Source of the DNA: Methylobacterium sp.
GTDB lineage: Bacteria > Pseudomonadota > Alphaproteobacteria > Rhizobiales > Beijerinckiaceae
Assembly (NCBI RefSeq): GCF_019745455.1
Contig: NZ_JAIETD010000121.1
Location: 1-64,000, forward strand
Length of the DNA: 64,000 nucleotides
Direction of reading: 5' to 3'
The translations under genes and the position numbers were made by a program. The notes under the pieces are model-generated. The model did no database searches. It saw nothing but the letters and a program-made list of their open reading frames with translations, and was not told where the DNA came from. Shown here one piece after another: positions 54,801-61,996 of this stretch (its first letter is position 1; every line of letters begins with the position of its first letter).

Positions 54801-57728
54801 GTCGGATTCCATCCCGCCGTTCAGGTAGTCGTCGCCGCCGTCGCCCCAGAGGGTGTCGATGCCCTTGTCGCCGATCAGACGGTCGTTGCCCTCGGTTCCG
54901 CCGAGGACGACGTGCTCGCCGCCGCTGAACTTCAGCATGCCGCCGTCGGCGCGACCGTCGCCGTCGACATCGGCGCCCGGTGCGACGCGAACCACCTTCG
55001 GGTCCAGGATCTGCAGGAGCAGGTCGTCCTGCACCGGATCGTCCCCGACCTGCTTACCCTGGTTGAGTTCGAGGATGTGGTCGGCACGCCCGAACAGCGA
55101 TCCGTTGAGGTGCGAGGAGCCCTCGTCGCCGAGGTCGGTGTTGCGCTGGACCAGGGCCGAGAACGTGTTGGCTTCCAGCTCGTTGAGCAGGTTCATGCCC
55201 TGCGTGCGGCTGAGATAGTAGAAGCGGTCGCCGTTCTGCAGGTTCTCCATCTGCGTCTCGAAGACGAAGTTGAAGGTGTTGCCCAGCATCCCGCCGAACT
55301 CCATCTTCTCCTCGGCCAAGCCGCCGATCCAGAAATCGACGTCGTTCAAGCCGGAATTGGCCGCGTTCCAGGCGCCCGTCCCGGTGAGGAAGTCGAGCCG
55401 ATCCGCGGGCGGCGCGATGGTGTGCGCGTCGTCCACTGGGGTCGACGGATCGTCCGGCACGTCGACGGAGATATTGAAGACTAGGGCGGTCGCCGCGGCG
55501 CGTTTGCCGACGAGGGTGCTCTCCTGCGCAATGAGGTCGTGGTCGCCGTAGGCCGCGATGAAGTTGATCACCGAGGCCGGGTTCTTGATGTTCTGAGCGA
55601 AGTCGACCCAGCTCGTGTAAGGCTTGAGCTTGGCGTCGGAGGTCATCGCGTAGAATTCAGCGCGGGCCTCGTTCAGGGTCGGCACGCCTTGCTCGCGCGA
55701 CCGCGCGATGTTGAGCGTCGCGAGGTCGAGCGGCAGCCCAAGGAGGTTGTTGCGCAGGGCATCGACCACGAACTCGTCGATCTCGTTGCCGATCTGCCGC
55801 GTCATGCCACGAATGATGGCACCGGCCGCCGCTTCCGTGTCGACGCCGCTTGCGGTGAAGGCCAACGGGTTAAGGAACGCCTCGATGAGGCCGAGTTCCT
55901 GGTCTCCGGGGCGCAGGGGATCCGCGTCGCCGACGGGTTTCATGTCGAAGCCAAGACGGTCGATGGTGTCCGCCAGCATCGAGTGCCCGAACCGATAGAC
56001 GACGTGCGCGAACTCGGCTGTGATGGCCGGATTGAGGTCGGCGCTGTTCGTGAACACGAATGGGTCGACGTTCGGCTGGACCGTTCGCGCGAACTCCTCG
56101 AACACGAGGTGTTGGTACTGCATCTCGGTGACGAACTTGGCGGCCTGGAACAGGCGCTCGCCGTCCCATTGCAACGCGGCGACCTGGGCCGGGGTGCTCG
56201 GCAGGGCCGTCAGGTCGACCCGCAGCCATTCGTTGATGAAGGCGAGGTCGCCCGAGGCCAAGATGGTCGCCTTGTTGGCCTCGACGAGACGGTTGTGCTC
56301 CGAGTGGAAGATGGTGTGGACGGCGGTGAGGCCGATGTTCTCGTTGCCGCGACCGTCGCCGGTGATGAAGTGCCGGTCCAAGAGTTCGTTGTCGTAGGCG
56401 AGGTTCGCGCCGGTCAGCGGATTGACGGCGACCGCGTTGCCCGTGAGCGTATCCGTGTCCGCCGCCACGGCCCGCCCCTGCACGCCGGGATCGGCCGTGT
56501 GGGCGATGTCGTCGAGAAAGGCGTGACCGGTCATCACGGCGCCGACCGTGCGGATGCCCTCGGCCGTTCCTTCCTTGAACCATGTGGCGCCATGAGTGCC
56601 GTCGGGCTGCATCAGCATCTGTGCGTAGCCGTTCGGTCCCGGGATGAACTTGCCATACGGGTCGGTCATCAGGACGGGCACGTTGTGGATGTCCGTGTCC
56701 ACCAGCTCGATGCCCAGCATCGCCTTGGCCTGGGCCTTGACCTCGGCCCAGTTGGCGATGGCCTTGCCGTCGGCGCCGCCGTTGAGGAGGTTTCCGGTCG
56801 CGAGGGTGACGGGATTGGGGACGCCGTCGGTCGGGGTCACGTCGACCCGGACGTACTCGCGAAGGAAGACCTGGTGTGAGGGATGGGAGGTGTAGGTCTG
56901 GTTCTGATCGATCCACGGCGTTGTGGTGTTAACCGCGGTGCGGATATCGTCCGCCGTGCCGAGGACGCCATCGGCGCCCGGTCCCGTGACGGGCGTGGCG
57001 CGGGTCAGGACCATGAAGCGCTGAGCCTCCGGCAGGTCATCGGCGTTCCCCAGGATCCCGTCGCCCCCGGCGATCAGCGGATCGTCGGGCATCAGGGGGA
57101 CGATGACCGAGCCGTTGCCCCCCTTGGTCACGAGGTCGAGCCCATGATCGAAGAACTGTCCGAACAGGGTCATCCAGCCGTTGAAGGGCGGTGACAGGCC
57201 GATGTCGGGCGATTGGTTCGGGATGAAGGCGATCTCGGTCGCGGTCGGGACGTAGTCCGCGGGGGGCGCCTCGCCATTGTGAGCCGCCGCATAGGCGGCC
57301 TGGGCGATGGGATTGGCGAACCAAGCCGCGATGGCCGCCGGATTGTGCGGGCTCATGTCGACGATGAGGTTGCTGGCCGTCCGGATGCTGGTGTCGATGA
57401 CCGTCCCACCGACGCTGTAGTCGTTGTTGGTGACAAGGCCGTCGGGGGCCGGCCCGTTGACGTCGAACTGGCCCGTCCCAGTCGTGTATTGCGCTGGGAG
57501 AAGGCGCGGGAACGGCTGGTCGGCCGCCCCGACCAGGGTTTGGCCAGGCAGGAGGTGATTGTTGCTCCCGTCGACGGCCCGTAGGCCATTGGGAAGCAGC
57601 GCCGCGTCCGGTCCGATAATTTCCTGGAGGGTCCTCGTATTGCCGGGTGCTGCAAACTCTTCTGCGATGCGGATCTGCGCCAAGATATGACGGAGGTCGT
57701 TGGTGTCGACCGTGAACGTGACAGACAT
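48837..57728 (-). CDS. Giant RTX protein with two animal-type heme peroxidase domains
   Basis: The 2,963-aa product starts at 57728. The first peroxidase domain (about 1-840) has the distal-site block FGQFFDHGLD, LTAVHTIFHSEHNRLV and VYRFGHSML. The second (about 1830-2500) has FGQYFDHGLD, LTAMHTIWARNHNF and VYRVGHSLI. Between them lie RTX repeats (about 925-1075 and 1500-1580) and an Ig-like region (FAFQWQALSATGTW). After a Gly/Thr linker (about 2510-2660) come more GGxGxD repeats and a C-terminal secretion region ending ATAADFAL. Known relatives include Mn(II)-oxidising MopA peroxidases exported by type I systems. The Arg before EHN is Ser in domain 1; domain 2 keeps Arg (ARNHN). Specific substrate unknown. 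Confidence 0.85.
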   Translation of the reverse strand: MSVTFTVDTNDLRHILAQIRIAEEFAAPGNTRTLQEIIGPDAALLPNGLRAVDGSNNHLLPGQTLVGAADQPFPRLLPAQYTTGTGQFDVNGPAPDGLVTNNDYSVGGTVIDTSIRTASNLIVDMSPHNPAAIAAWFANPIAQAAYAAAHNGEAPPADYVPTATEIAFIPNQSPDIGLSPPFNGWMTLFGQFFDHGLDLVTKGGNGSVIVPLMPDDPLIAGGDGILGNADDLPEAQRFMVLTRATPVTGPGADGVLGTADDIRTAVNTTTPWIDQNQTYTSHPSHQVFLREYVRVDVTPTDGVPNPVTLATGNLLNGGADGKAIANWAEVKAQAKAMLGIELVDTDIHNVPVLMTDPYGKFIPGPNGYAQMLMQPDGTHGATWFKEGTAEGIRTVGAVMTGHAFLDDIAHTADPGVQGRAVAADTDTLTGNAVAVNPLTGANLAYDNELLDRHFITGDGRGNENIGLTAVHTIFHSEHNRLVEANKATILASGDLAFINEWLRVDLTALPSTPAQVAALQWDGERLFQAAKFVTEMQYQHLVFEEFARTVQPNVDPFVFTNSADLNPAITAEFAHVVYRFGHSMLADTIDRLGFDMKPVGDADPLRPGDQELGLIEAFLNPLAFTASGVDTEAAAGAIIRGMTRQIGNEIDEFVVDALRNNLLGLPLDLATLNIARSREQGVPTLNEARAEFYAMTSDAKLKPYTSWVDFAQNIKNPASVINFIAAYGDHDLIAQESTLVGKRAAATALVFNISVDVPDDPSTPVDDAHTIAPPADRLDFLTGTGAWNAANSGLNDVDFWIGGLAEEKMEFGGMLGNTFNFVFETQMENLQNGDRFYYLSRTQGMNLLNELEANTFSALVQRNTDLGDEGSSHLNGSLFGRADHILELNQGKQVGDDPVQDDLLLQILDPKVVRVAPGADVDGDGRADGGMLKFSGGEHVVLGGTEGNDRLIGDKGIDTLWGDGGDDYLNGGMESDQIFGGDGDDVIEDPFGDEFIRGGEGNDAISGGPGLDILFGGGGKDFITHSTDPVEVFAGRGDDFVLGGSAGDGLMGNEGNDWIEGGEGFDSLSGENSQLFFNSIIIGHDVLNGQGNDTDYDGESGDDIMVQGPGIQRNNGMLGFDWSIQKGDPNDGVIDLGISRFVNQQALTLRDRNDSVEAASGWKHDDTLIGTDRPTGAVGDPAGGIVGGPATDSMLLSQNVALINGLEALLKLTPGAIRGQTVGGDATPFADLAPDTTVFDPQNGGDILLGGAGSDTITGKAGNDIIDGDRWLNVRISIRDAGGNEVATADSLAGQMFTTPAGLASGSGPLYLGGMTLQTALMSRAVNPGQLNIVREIVDAGAGSDVDTAVFSDVRANYTVTNLGDGSFRVDHTGFAVSPTLRFSDGIDTLHNIERAQFTDGAIFLTNVPATGAPTIDDITPTELAAIRANVAGIADLNGLPTTFAFQWQALSATGTWADIAGATGQSFTPQQAQVGLQVRVAVSFTDQGGYAERVVSAPTEVVGDNIVDNGVGNIINGTAGADRILANGGNDTVNAGAGDDIVDGGAGNDIINGAAGNDTIQGGTGSDTIDAGAGDDVVTWNGGAALGPITLVPTDGRDVVRGGIEGPVGDTLVVNGTLGLAETFRVYTVAAWGQVAGNNVATLSPGTEIVITRTTGTGIGAVTTVVAELQEIEEIRIGTAAVSVPNPPTNVGAGDSVFLIGNFTTTSLNLNTVTIDGTEGNDTVDISGLTSAHRIVFRSSGGTDTIVGTLRPQDVIELAPGTTRADYTETQANGVTTLTNGAHSITFASSGTPTFGTVPATGGNPMDGGVGNGGGVGAGGGFALTTADLAGIKALVTGQPVAGGDDDANGAAGVRHLSGAGNNLTHPEFGSADQPFIRLTDAHYGAFDPATGNNAVNPLFAGLDPRTISNVLGTQEADLPHQANGANIFFMAFGQYFDHGLDFLPKSSTNGVVEIGGPGAVRSPTSDNPTDLTRGEVSGIGPDGVPQHLNKTSPFVDQNQAYGSHELVGQFLRESDGHRGVGAHLLAGLPDPSNPAFNLLPTLRALIQHHWEADTIFHDPSLPGSSISFRDYYSNFATPGHAPGTLVDPATGAFDPGIVSAMAANFMGSGNALLLDANPFVNLLDHFVAGDGRANENVSLTAMHTIWARNHNFHVDNLVESGFQGTPEEVFQAAKMINEAEYQRVIFTEFADHLIGGMKGSGSHGFGGYDASVDARISEEFASAVYRVGHSLIGETLTVLGPDGQPRQVQLVDAFLNPTNDAGAFTAPLPPGYVPQPGYAQLGANAILAGVATQPAEEVDFNIVDAVRNDLVRINADLFAFNVARGRDVGLGTLNQVRADLQASSDPYVHEAVGFAGDLSPYTSWTDFQARNGLSDAVIAQFKAAYPDLVLTTAEERAAFVAANPDIVLHDGANGAKVVSGIDRVDLWVGGLAEKHINDGVVGQTFWVVLHEQLDRLQEGDRFYYLDRFDNFDFYQNQVDSQSFADIVARNTGLTGLQEDIFTVSNEDTQPGGGTGVGTGIGGGTGTGTGTDDGTGAGGGGTGTGTGDDVGTGGTTGGGTGAGDGTGTQGDSGSGSGGTTGSGAGSETGAGGTTGGGSGNGSGSGHGAGDHSSDDDDTDVAENGDDDHQNGTGTPGSGGHAGGTTGGETTGGGTTTPPTELPASLVAGTTGDDVLSGTPGADTILGLSGDDNILAGDGADVVRGGDGNDFVDAGGGRDVVFGGAGDDDILAGGGDDMVYGDAGGDRILAGAGNDLVTAGAGNDAVIGGDGNDLFVTEVGDGSDSYWGDEVGGGTGIDTLDMSAITAGITADLGTGLAGRGSVSSSQSGADTLWSVENIVTGSGDDTITASDAVNVMDGGLGADVYRFLSAAAANGDTIASFQPGDKVDLSGIDANQGVAGNQAFTLATGAAFTGVGELLVTQEHRADGDYTVVEGNTGGDAAPEFKFSIKGAPAATAADFAL

Positions 57729-58628
57729 GGCGGTCTCCTCGGCACATGGGTCATCGGTGGGACGAGCGTCGGCCGCTGCCCCGGATTGCGAATGGGAAGG
57801 ATGCGCGTCAGCACGCGCCCGCACGGCGGCGGTCGACCCGGATGGGGCGGGTTAGTTTGTGAATGGCTCGTCGACGTCAGTCGCGATCGTGTCCGTCAGG
57901 GGTGCGTGACACACGACCATGACGGTAGACGCGTTCGATGATCCTGCTGAGTGATCTTCAGCCCTGGTTTGGCACACATGGAACGTTCCCTACGAAGTCG
58001 ATGAGGGTAACGGTTGCCGTCGTTCGGGCCTTCGATTGCCCTTCCGCCGAACCTCGCACAGATTCGAAAAAGATCGAGGGTAAAAAAATCCTTAATCAAA
58101 AGGAAAAACCCATCGGCGAAGGATTTTTCCTCATGCGGGTGCGAGCATGAATATATCAAACGGCGTAATTCAATTGGTGGCCGAGCCAAGAAAGATACGC
58201 TGGCACGCCGTACTTCCCGCAAACGGCGGCTCGCGCTTCTGAGTAGGGTATCAGCGGACCTTCGGTCGAGTTTGATCATCTCGATCAGCCTTGCCCAAAG
58301 CGAGCCGATCCGGTCGATACGATGTCGAAGCGATTCATGCCCATCGGAGCGAAGCCAGAAGATCCAAGTTATTTGGCCGGCTGGCTCTGTGAACCCCATC
58401 CGGTCAACGTCCGGTCCAACAACATCCCAATCCAAAAGCAGTCAGGCGGCATTCCACCCTCAGCGGTCCTCCCGCTTGCGACCCAATTATGTCGTAGCCG
58501 ACACTTAGAGTGGCTCTTGAAAGCGGACGGTCCGCTGGAGGGCGAAAAAACCTGACATCCGCTGCATCCGATCCTCCGGCTCATGGCTAGCGCTCTTGAT
58601 GCCGCCTTCGCGGCAGATGGAGAACGCC
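57729..58628. other. 900-bp stretch without a credible gene
   Basis: The region between the divergent peroxidase and DUF4394 genes contains only Arg/Ser-rich shadow frames. It is partly AT-richer (58070-58160, with runs such as AAAAAAATCC) and should hold the promoters of both the RTX operon and the DUF4394 gene. No repeat or ncRNA could be identified by eye. Confidence 0.5.
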
Positions 58629-59408
58629 ATGCGACTGAGCCTCATCGCCGTTACACTGCTGGCTGGCACCTGTCTTGGAACCGCCGCGCGTGCCGAGACC
58701 GTTGCGGCACTCGTCGGCGATGCCACGCTGGCGCATGTCGACACGGCTGCGAAGAAGGTCACGAAGACGGTGACGATCACCGGGATCGGCGGCAGCGTCC
58801 TCGGCATCGACGTGCGGCCGGCCGACGGCATGCTCTACGCCGTGATCTCAGATGGCAGCGTCGTCACTATCGATCCGATGTCCGGCAAGGCCACGGCCAA
58901 GTCGAAGCTCGACACGATGCTGGCCGCCGGCACCGCGGCAACGGTCGACTTCAATCCCGTCGCCGACCGCCTGCGCATCATCGGTTCGGACGGCACCAAC
59001 CTCCGCGCCAATGTCGATGACGGCAAGGTCACGAAGGACGGCCAGCTCAAGTTTGCCGAGACCGACACCATGAAGGGCAAGACCCCGAAGGTGACGGCTG
59101 GCGCCTACACCAATGCCTTCAAAGGCACGAAGGAGACGGCCCTGTTCGACATCGACGCTGCTGGCGCGCTGCTGAAGCAGGCTCCGCCGAATGACGGCAT
59201 CCTGAACACCGTCGGCATGCTCGGCATGTCGGGCGAGGCCGTGGCCTTCGACATCCTGTCCGATGGCCAGGGCGGGAACCAGGCCTGGGCAATGGCCGGC
59301 GACACACTCTACAAGGTGGATCTCGCGACCGGGAAGGGCGAGATGGCCGCCAAGATCACGGGCGTGTCCGGCAAGGTCCGTGACATCGCCATTCTCCCCA
59401 AGATGTAG
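58629..59408 (+). CDS. Secreted DUF4394-family protein
   Basis: The 259-aa product starts at 58629 after GGAGAA. It has a signal peptide (LIAVTLLAGTCLGTAARA) and a beta-propeller-like DUF4394 body: LGIDVRPADGMLYAVISDGS, TVDFNPVADRLRIIGSDGTN and GGNQAWAMAGDTLYKVDLAT. Exported protein of unknown role. The next genes are an ECF sigma factor and its anti-sigma, a common arrangement for this family, so it may be their target or sensor. Confidence 0.85.
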   Translation: MRLSLIAVTLLAGTCLGTAARAETVAALVGDATLAHVDTAAKKVTKTVTITGIGGSVLGIDVRPADGMLYAVISDGSVVTIDPMSGKATAKSKLDTMLAAGTAATVDFNPVADRLRIIGSDGTNLRANVDDGKVTKDGQLKFAETDTMKGKTPKVTAGAYTNAFKGTKETALFDIDAAGALLKQAPPNDGILNTVGMLGMSGEAVAFDILSDGQGGNQAWAMAGDTLYKVDLATGKGEMAAKITGVSGKVRDIAILPKM

Positions 59409-59425
59409 CATCGCTCCGCCACTGC

Positions 59426-59450
59426 AGGACCGGCCCGACGGCCGGTCCTT
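59426..59450 (+). terminator. Perfect 10-bp hairpin before the sigma gene
   Basis: AGGACCGGCC, loop CGAC, GGCCGGTCCT followed by TT lies between the DUF4394 stop and the sigma gene. It could partly end transcription, giving more DUF4394 mRNA than sigma mRNA. Confidence 0.55.
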
Positions 59451-59468
59451 CCAATCGCCGGGAGGATC

Positions 59469-60008
59469 ATGGAGCCGTTCGATCACGCCGCCGCGTTGGA
59501 AGGCTGCGCTCGGGGGGATCCGGCGTCGCTGCGGCGCCTCTACGACCAGGAGGCCGGGTTCCTGCTCGCCGTCGCGCTCAGGATCGTGCGGCGGCGTGAT
59601 GTTGCGGCCGACGTCTTGCACGATGCCATCATGGACATGTGGGAGCGCGCCGGCACCTTCGACCGCAGTCGCGGCGCGGGCCGTGCCTGGATCACCAGCA
59701 TCGTGCGACACCGCGCGCTCAAACACATCCGGGTCGTCGGTCGGGAGACGCATCTCGACGCGGCCGCGGCGACAGAGGTCGCGGACGACGCACCCGATCC
59801 ATTCGCCATCCTGGCGACGTCGCAGGACGGTACACGCCTCCATAATTGCCTTGCGCAGCTTGGTGCAGAAAGGCGGGCGGTGATCCTGCTCGCCTATGTC
59901 GATGGACTGTCGCAGTCCGAGATCGCCGAGCGACTGGAGGCACCGCTCGGGACCGTGAAGGCATGGGTCCGCCGCAGCCTCATCGCCTTGAAGGAGTGCC
60001 TGTCATGA
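59469..60008 (+). CDS. ECF-type sigma-70 factor (SigK-like)
   Basis: The 179-aa product has region 2 (LYDQEAGFLLAVALRIVRRR then DVLHDAIMDMWERAGTFD) and region 4 (AVILLAYVDGLSQSEIAERL, then APLGTVKAWVRRSL). Start after GGGAGG at 59469. The stop overlaps the anti-sigma start (TCATGA). Controls its own regulon, probably including the DUF4394 gene; signal unknown. Confidence 0.9.
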   Translation: MEPFDHAAALEGCARGDPASLRRLYDQEAGFLLAVALRIVRRRDVAADVLHDAIMDMWERAGTFDRSRGAGRAWITSIVRHRALKHIRVVGRETHLDAAAATEVADDAPDPFAILATSQDGTRLHNCLAQLGAERRAVILLAYVDGLSQSEIAERLEAPLGTVKAWVRRSLIALKECLS

Positions 60009-60772
60009 TCCCGAGCCAGCCGGAAGACCGTGACGTCTTGGCGGGCGAATACGTCCTCGGCCTGCTCGATTCCGCCGCCATGGCGGAGGTCGAGCGGGCC
60101 CTCGGTTCGGATGCGGATCTGGCCCGCCGCATCGCCTTCTGGGAAGAGCGGCTGCTGCCGGCCTCCGCGGCCGTCGGGAAGGCCGATGTCGATCCGGCGC
60201 AATGGGCGCGGATCGAGCAGGCCCTCGCGACGCGCCGGCAGGCGCTCGGCCCGACCGCGGCGCCCGCCCTCACACGGCCCCGAGGCGGGATGTTGCGGGC
60301 GGCGTGGCGGAGCCCTGCGCTGTGGCGGGCCACCACGGGGCTCGCCACGGCCGCCGCGATCGTTCTGGCGATCCTGCCGAGCCGCGTCCCGGCGCCGGCC
60401 GAGAGCCCGACGCGGTACTACGCGATCCTGCAGAGTCGCGACGCCTCCGGGCAGGAGAGCGGACCGGGATGGCTCATCCAGGTTGCCCAGAACGGCACCG
60501 TGCGGTCCCTGCCGCTGGCTGACGTGCGGCCGGGAAGCGGGCGCGCGTTGCAGCTCTGGACCCTGTGGGATCAGGCGCGCGGCCCCGTTTCCCTCGGCGT
60601 GCTGCCCCCGGGCGGAGCGATCCGTCTGCCGCCCGAGCGGCTGGAAGCCATCGGCGACGGGCAGCTTTTCGAGATCACGCTGGAGCCCGAGGCGGGCTCG
60701 CCCATCGGTCGCCCGACGGGCCGGATCCTGTTCATCGGCCGCGCGAAAGGGGCGGCGACGCAGGCCCTGTAA
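60005..60772 (+). CDS. Anti-sigma factor (RskA/anti-sigma-K family)
   Basis: The 255-aa protein has an N-terminal sigma-binding part (LAGEYVLGLLDSAAMAEVER), one membrane span near residues 108-124 (LATAAAIVLAILP) and a periplasmic RskA domain with LQLWTLWDQARGPVSLGVLP and TLEPEAGSP. It is coupled to the sigma gene and should hold the sigma factor at the membrane until an envelope signal. The GXP pattern and order match RskA. Confidence 0.88.
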   Translation: MIPSQPEDRDVLAGEYVLGLLDSAAMAEVERALGSDADLARRIAFWEERLLPASAAVGKADVDPAQWARIEQALATRRQALGPTAAPALTRPRGGMLRAAWRSPALWRATTGLATAAAIVLAILPSRVPAPAESPTRYYAILQSRDASGQESGPGWLIQVAQNGTVRSLPLADVRPGSGRALQLWTLWDQARGPVSLGVLPPGGAIRLPPERLEAIGDGQLFEITLEPEAGSPIGRPTGRILFIGRAKGAATQAL

Positions 60773-61285
60773 CGGGGCGATCGCAGTGCTCGAAGGACTT
60801 CAGTCGCGTTCGAGACGCGCTGCAACAGCTCTGGGCCGTCGTTTCCGTCACATTCCGATCCGAAGCGAACCATCGCAAAGTCACCCGATCCGATCCTATG
60901 GCGGAAGGCCCCGTCCCGACCCGAACCAGTCGTTGTCGGTTCTTCTAAAATGGCTCCAGAGTAGACAGTTTCAGGCGTTGGGAGACCGAGAATAAAAACT
61001 CGCTTCGACTGCTCTGTATGAAGCGAGCCGCGGAGCTTCAAGCGTGCCGGCTAACGTGGCGGAGGTGCGTTAAAATTAGCCGAGCAGGTACCCACCCCGA
61101 AGTTCCGACGATTGATCGCTGTCTGTCACCCCGCGTCAGGCTTACGACAGATAAAAGCCGTTGGACCTGACTTTGTGATTTGGCTTCCTGCACCGGATGC
61201 CGTCTGTTTTCGCCCGGCACGCAGCGTACCAGATCTAACGCGCTCGAATGACGTCGGTGCGGAGATGGGTGGGAGTCAAGGACGC
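60773..61285. other. Intergenic region without a gene
   Basis: These 513 bases hold short low-quality frames only. No clear hairpin, tRNA or repeat was seen. The promoter of the glycosyltransferase operon should lie in the last 150 bases. Confidence 0.5.
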
Positions 61286-61996
61286 ATGAGCGCAGCGCTT
61301 GGGATCATGTGCAAGGCCCCGCATCCTGGCCGAACCAAGACACGGCTCGCCGCCTTTCTCGGTGCGGAGCGCGCGGCCCGCCTCTCCGGATGCTTCCTCA
61401 AGGATGTCGCCCAGGCTGTACTCGCAGTCCCGGACGCCTTGGGAAGCCAGGGCTATGGGGTCTACGCGCCGGCCGGAAGCGAGGCGGAGCTTGAGGAGAT
61501 CCTACCGCCTTCCTTTCGGCTCCTCCTCCAGGACGGCAATGATTTTGGACTCGTCCTCGGCTCGGCAGTGCAGCGGCTGCTGGGCGAGGCAGGCCATGAC
61601 TGCGTCGTGCTGATCAATTCCGATTCCCCGACCTTGCCAGTGGCGCTCCTCACGACCGCGATCACGGCTCTGCGGCGACCGGGTGACAGGGTCGTGCTCG
61701 GGCCCGCAATCGATGGAGGCTACACCTTGATCGGGCTGAAGCGCGATCACCCCGAACTCTTCGCCGAAATCCCTTGGAGCACGGGCGAGGTACTGCGCCT
61801 GACTCTGGAACGGGCTGCCGGGATCGCCCTCGCGGTCGAGATGCTGCCGCTCTGGTACGACATCGACGACCTGGAGACGTTCCGGGTACTGCAGGCGGAG
61901 GTTGCCGGAACGCCGCCGGCCTTTGCACCGCCTGGCCTCATCGGTGGACCGGCCAAGGAGACCCGCGCGATGCTGGCGGAATGGCCGGAGCCATGA
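61286..61996 (+). CDS. TIGR04282-type (DUF2064) glycosyltransferase
   Basis: The 236-aa product shows the DUF2064 GT-A-like motifs: KAPHPGRTKTRLA near the N-terminus, INSDSPTLP (metal-binding DxD-like) and VLGPAIDGGYTLIGLK, with WYDIDDLETF near the C-terminus. This family is annotated arsenosugar-biosynthesis glycosyltransferase in TIGR04282, but many members lack arsenic context. The start at 61286 follows AAGGA. The stop overlaps the next start (ATGA). Confidence 0.85.
   Translation: MSAALGIMCKAPHPGRTKTRLAAFLGAERAARLSGCFLKDVAQAVLAVPDALGSQGYGVYAPAGSEAELEEILPPSFRLLLQDGNDFGLVLGSAVQRLLGEAGHDCVVLINSDSPTLPVALLTTAITALRRPGDRVVLGPAIDGGYTLIGLKRDHPELFAEIPWSTGEVLRLTLERAAGIALAVEMLPLWYDIDDLETFRVLQAEVAGTPPAFAPPGLIGGPAKETRAMLAEWPEP

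Noticed and set aside
44255..57584. Long plus-strand frames and apparent tandem DNA repeats in the RTX genes
   Set aside because: The Pro/Ser-rich frames are shadows of GGxGxD repeats; the DNA repetition comes from coding of the RTX nonapeptides rather than a separate repeat element.
58014..58508. 164-codon plus-strand frame in the gap before DUF4394
   Set aside because: Arg/Ser-rich with no start site, family or conserved pattern; treated as noncoding.
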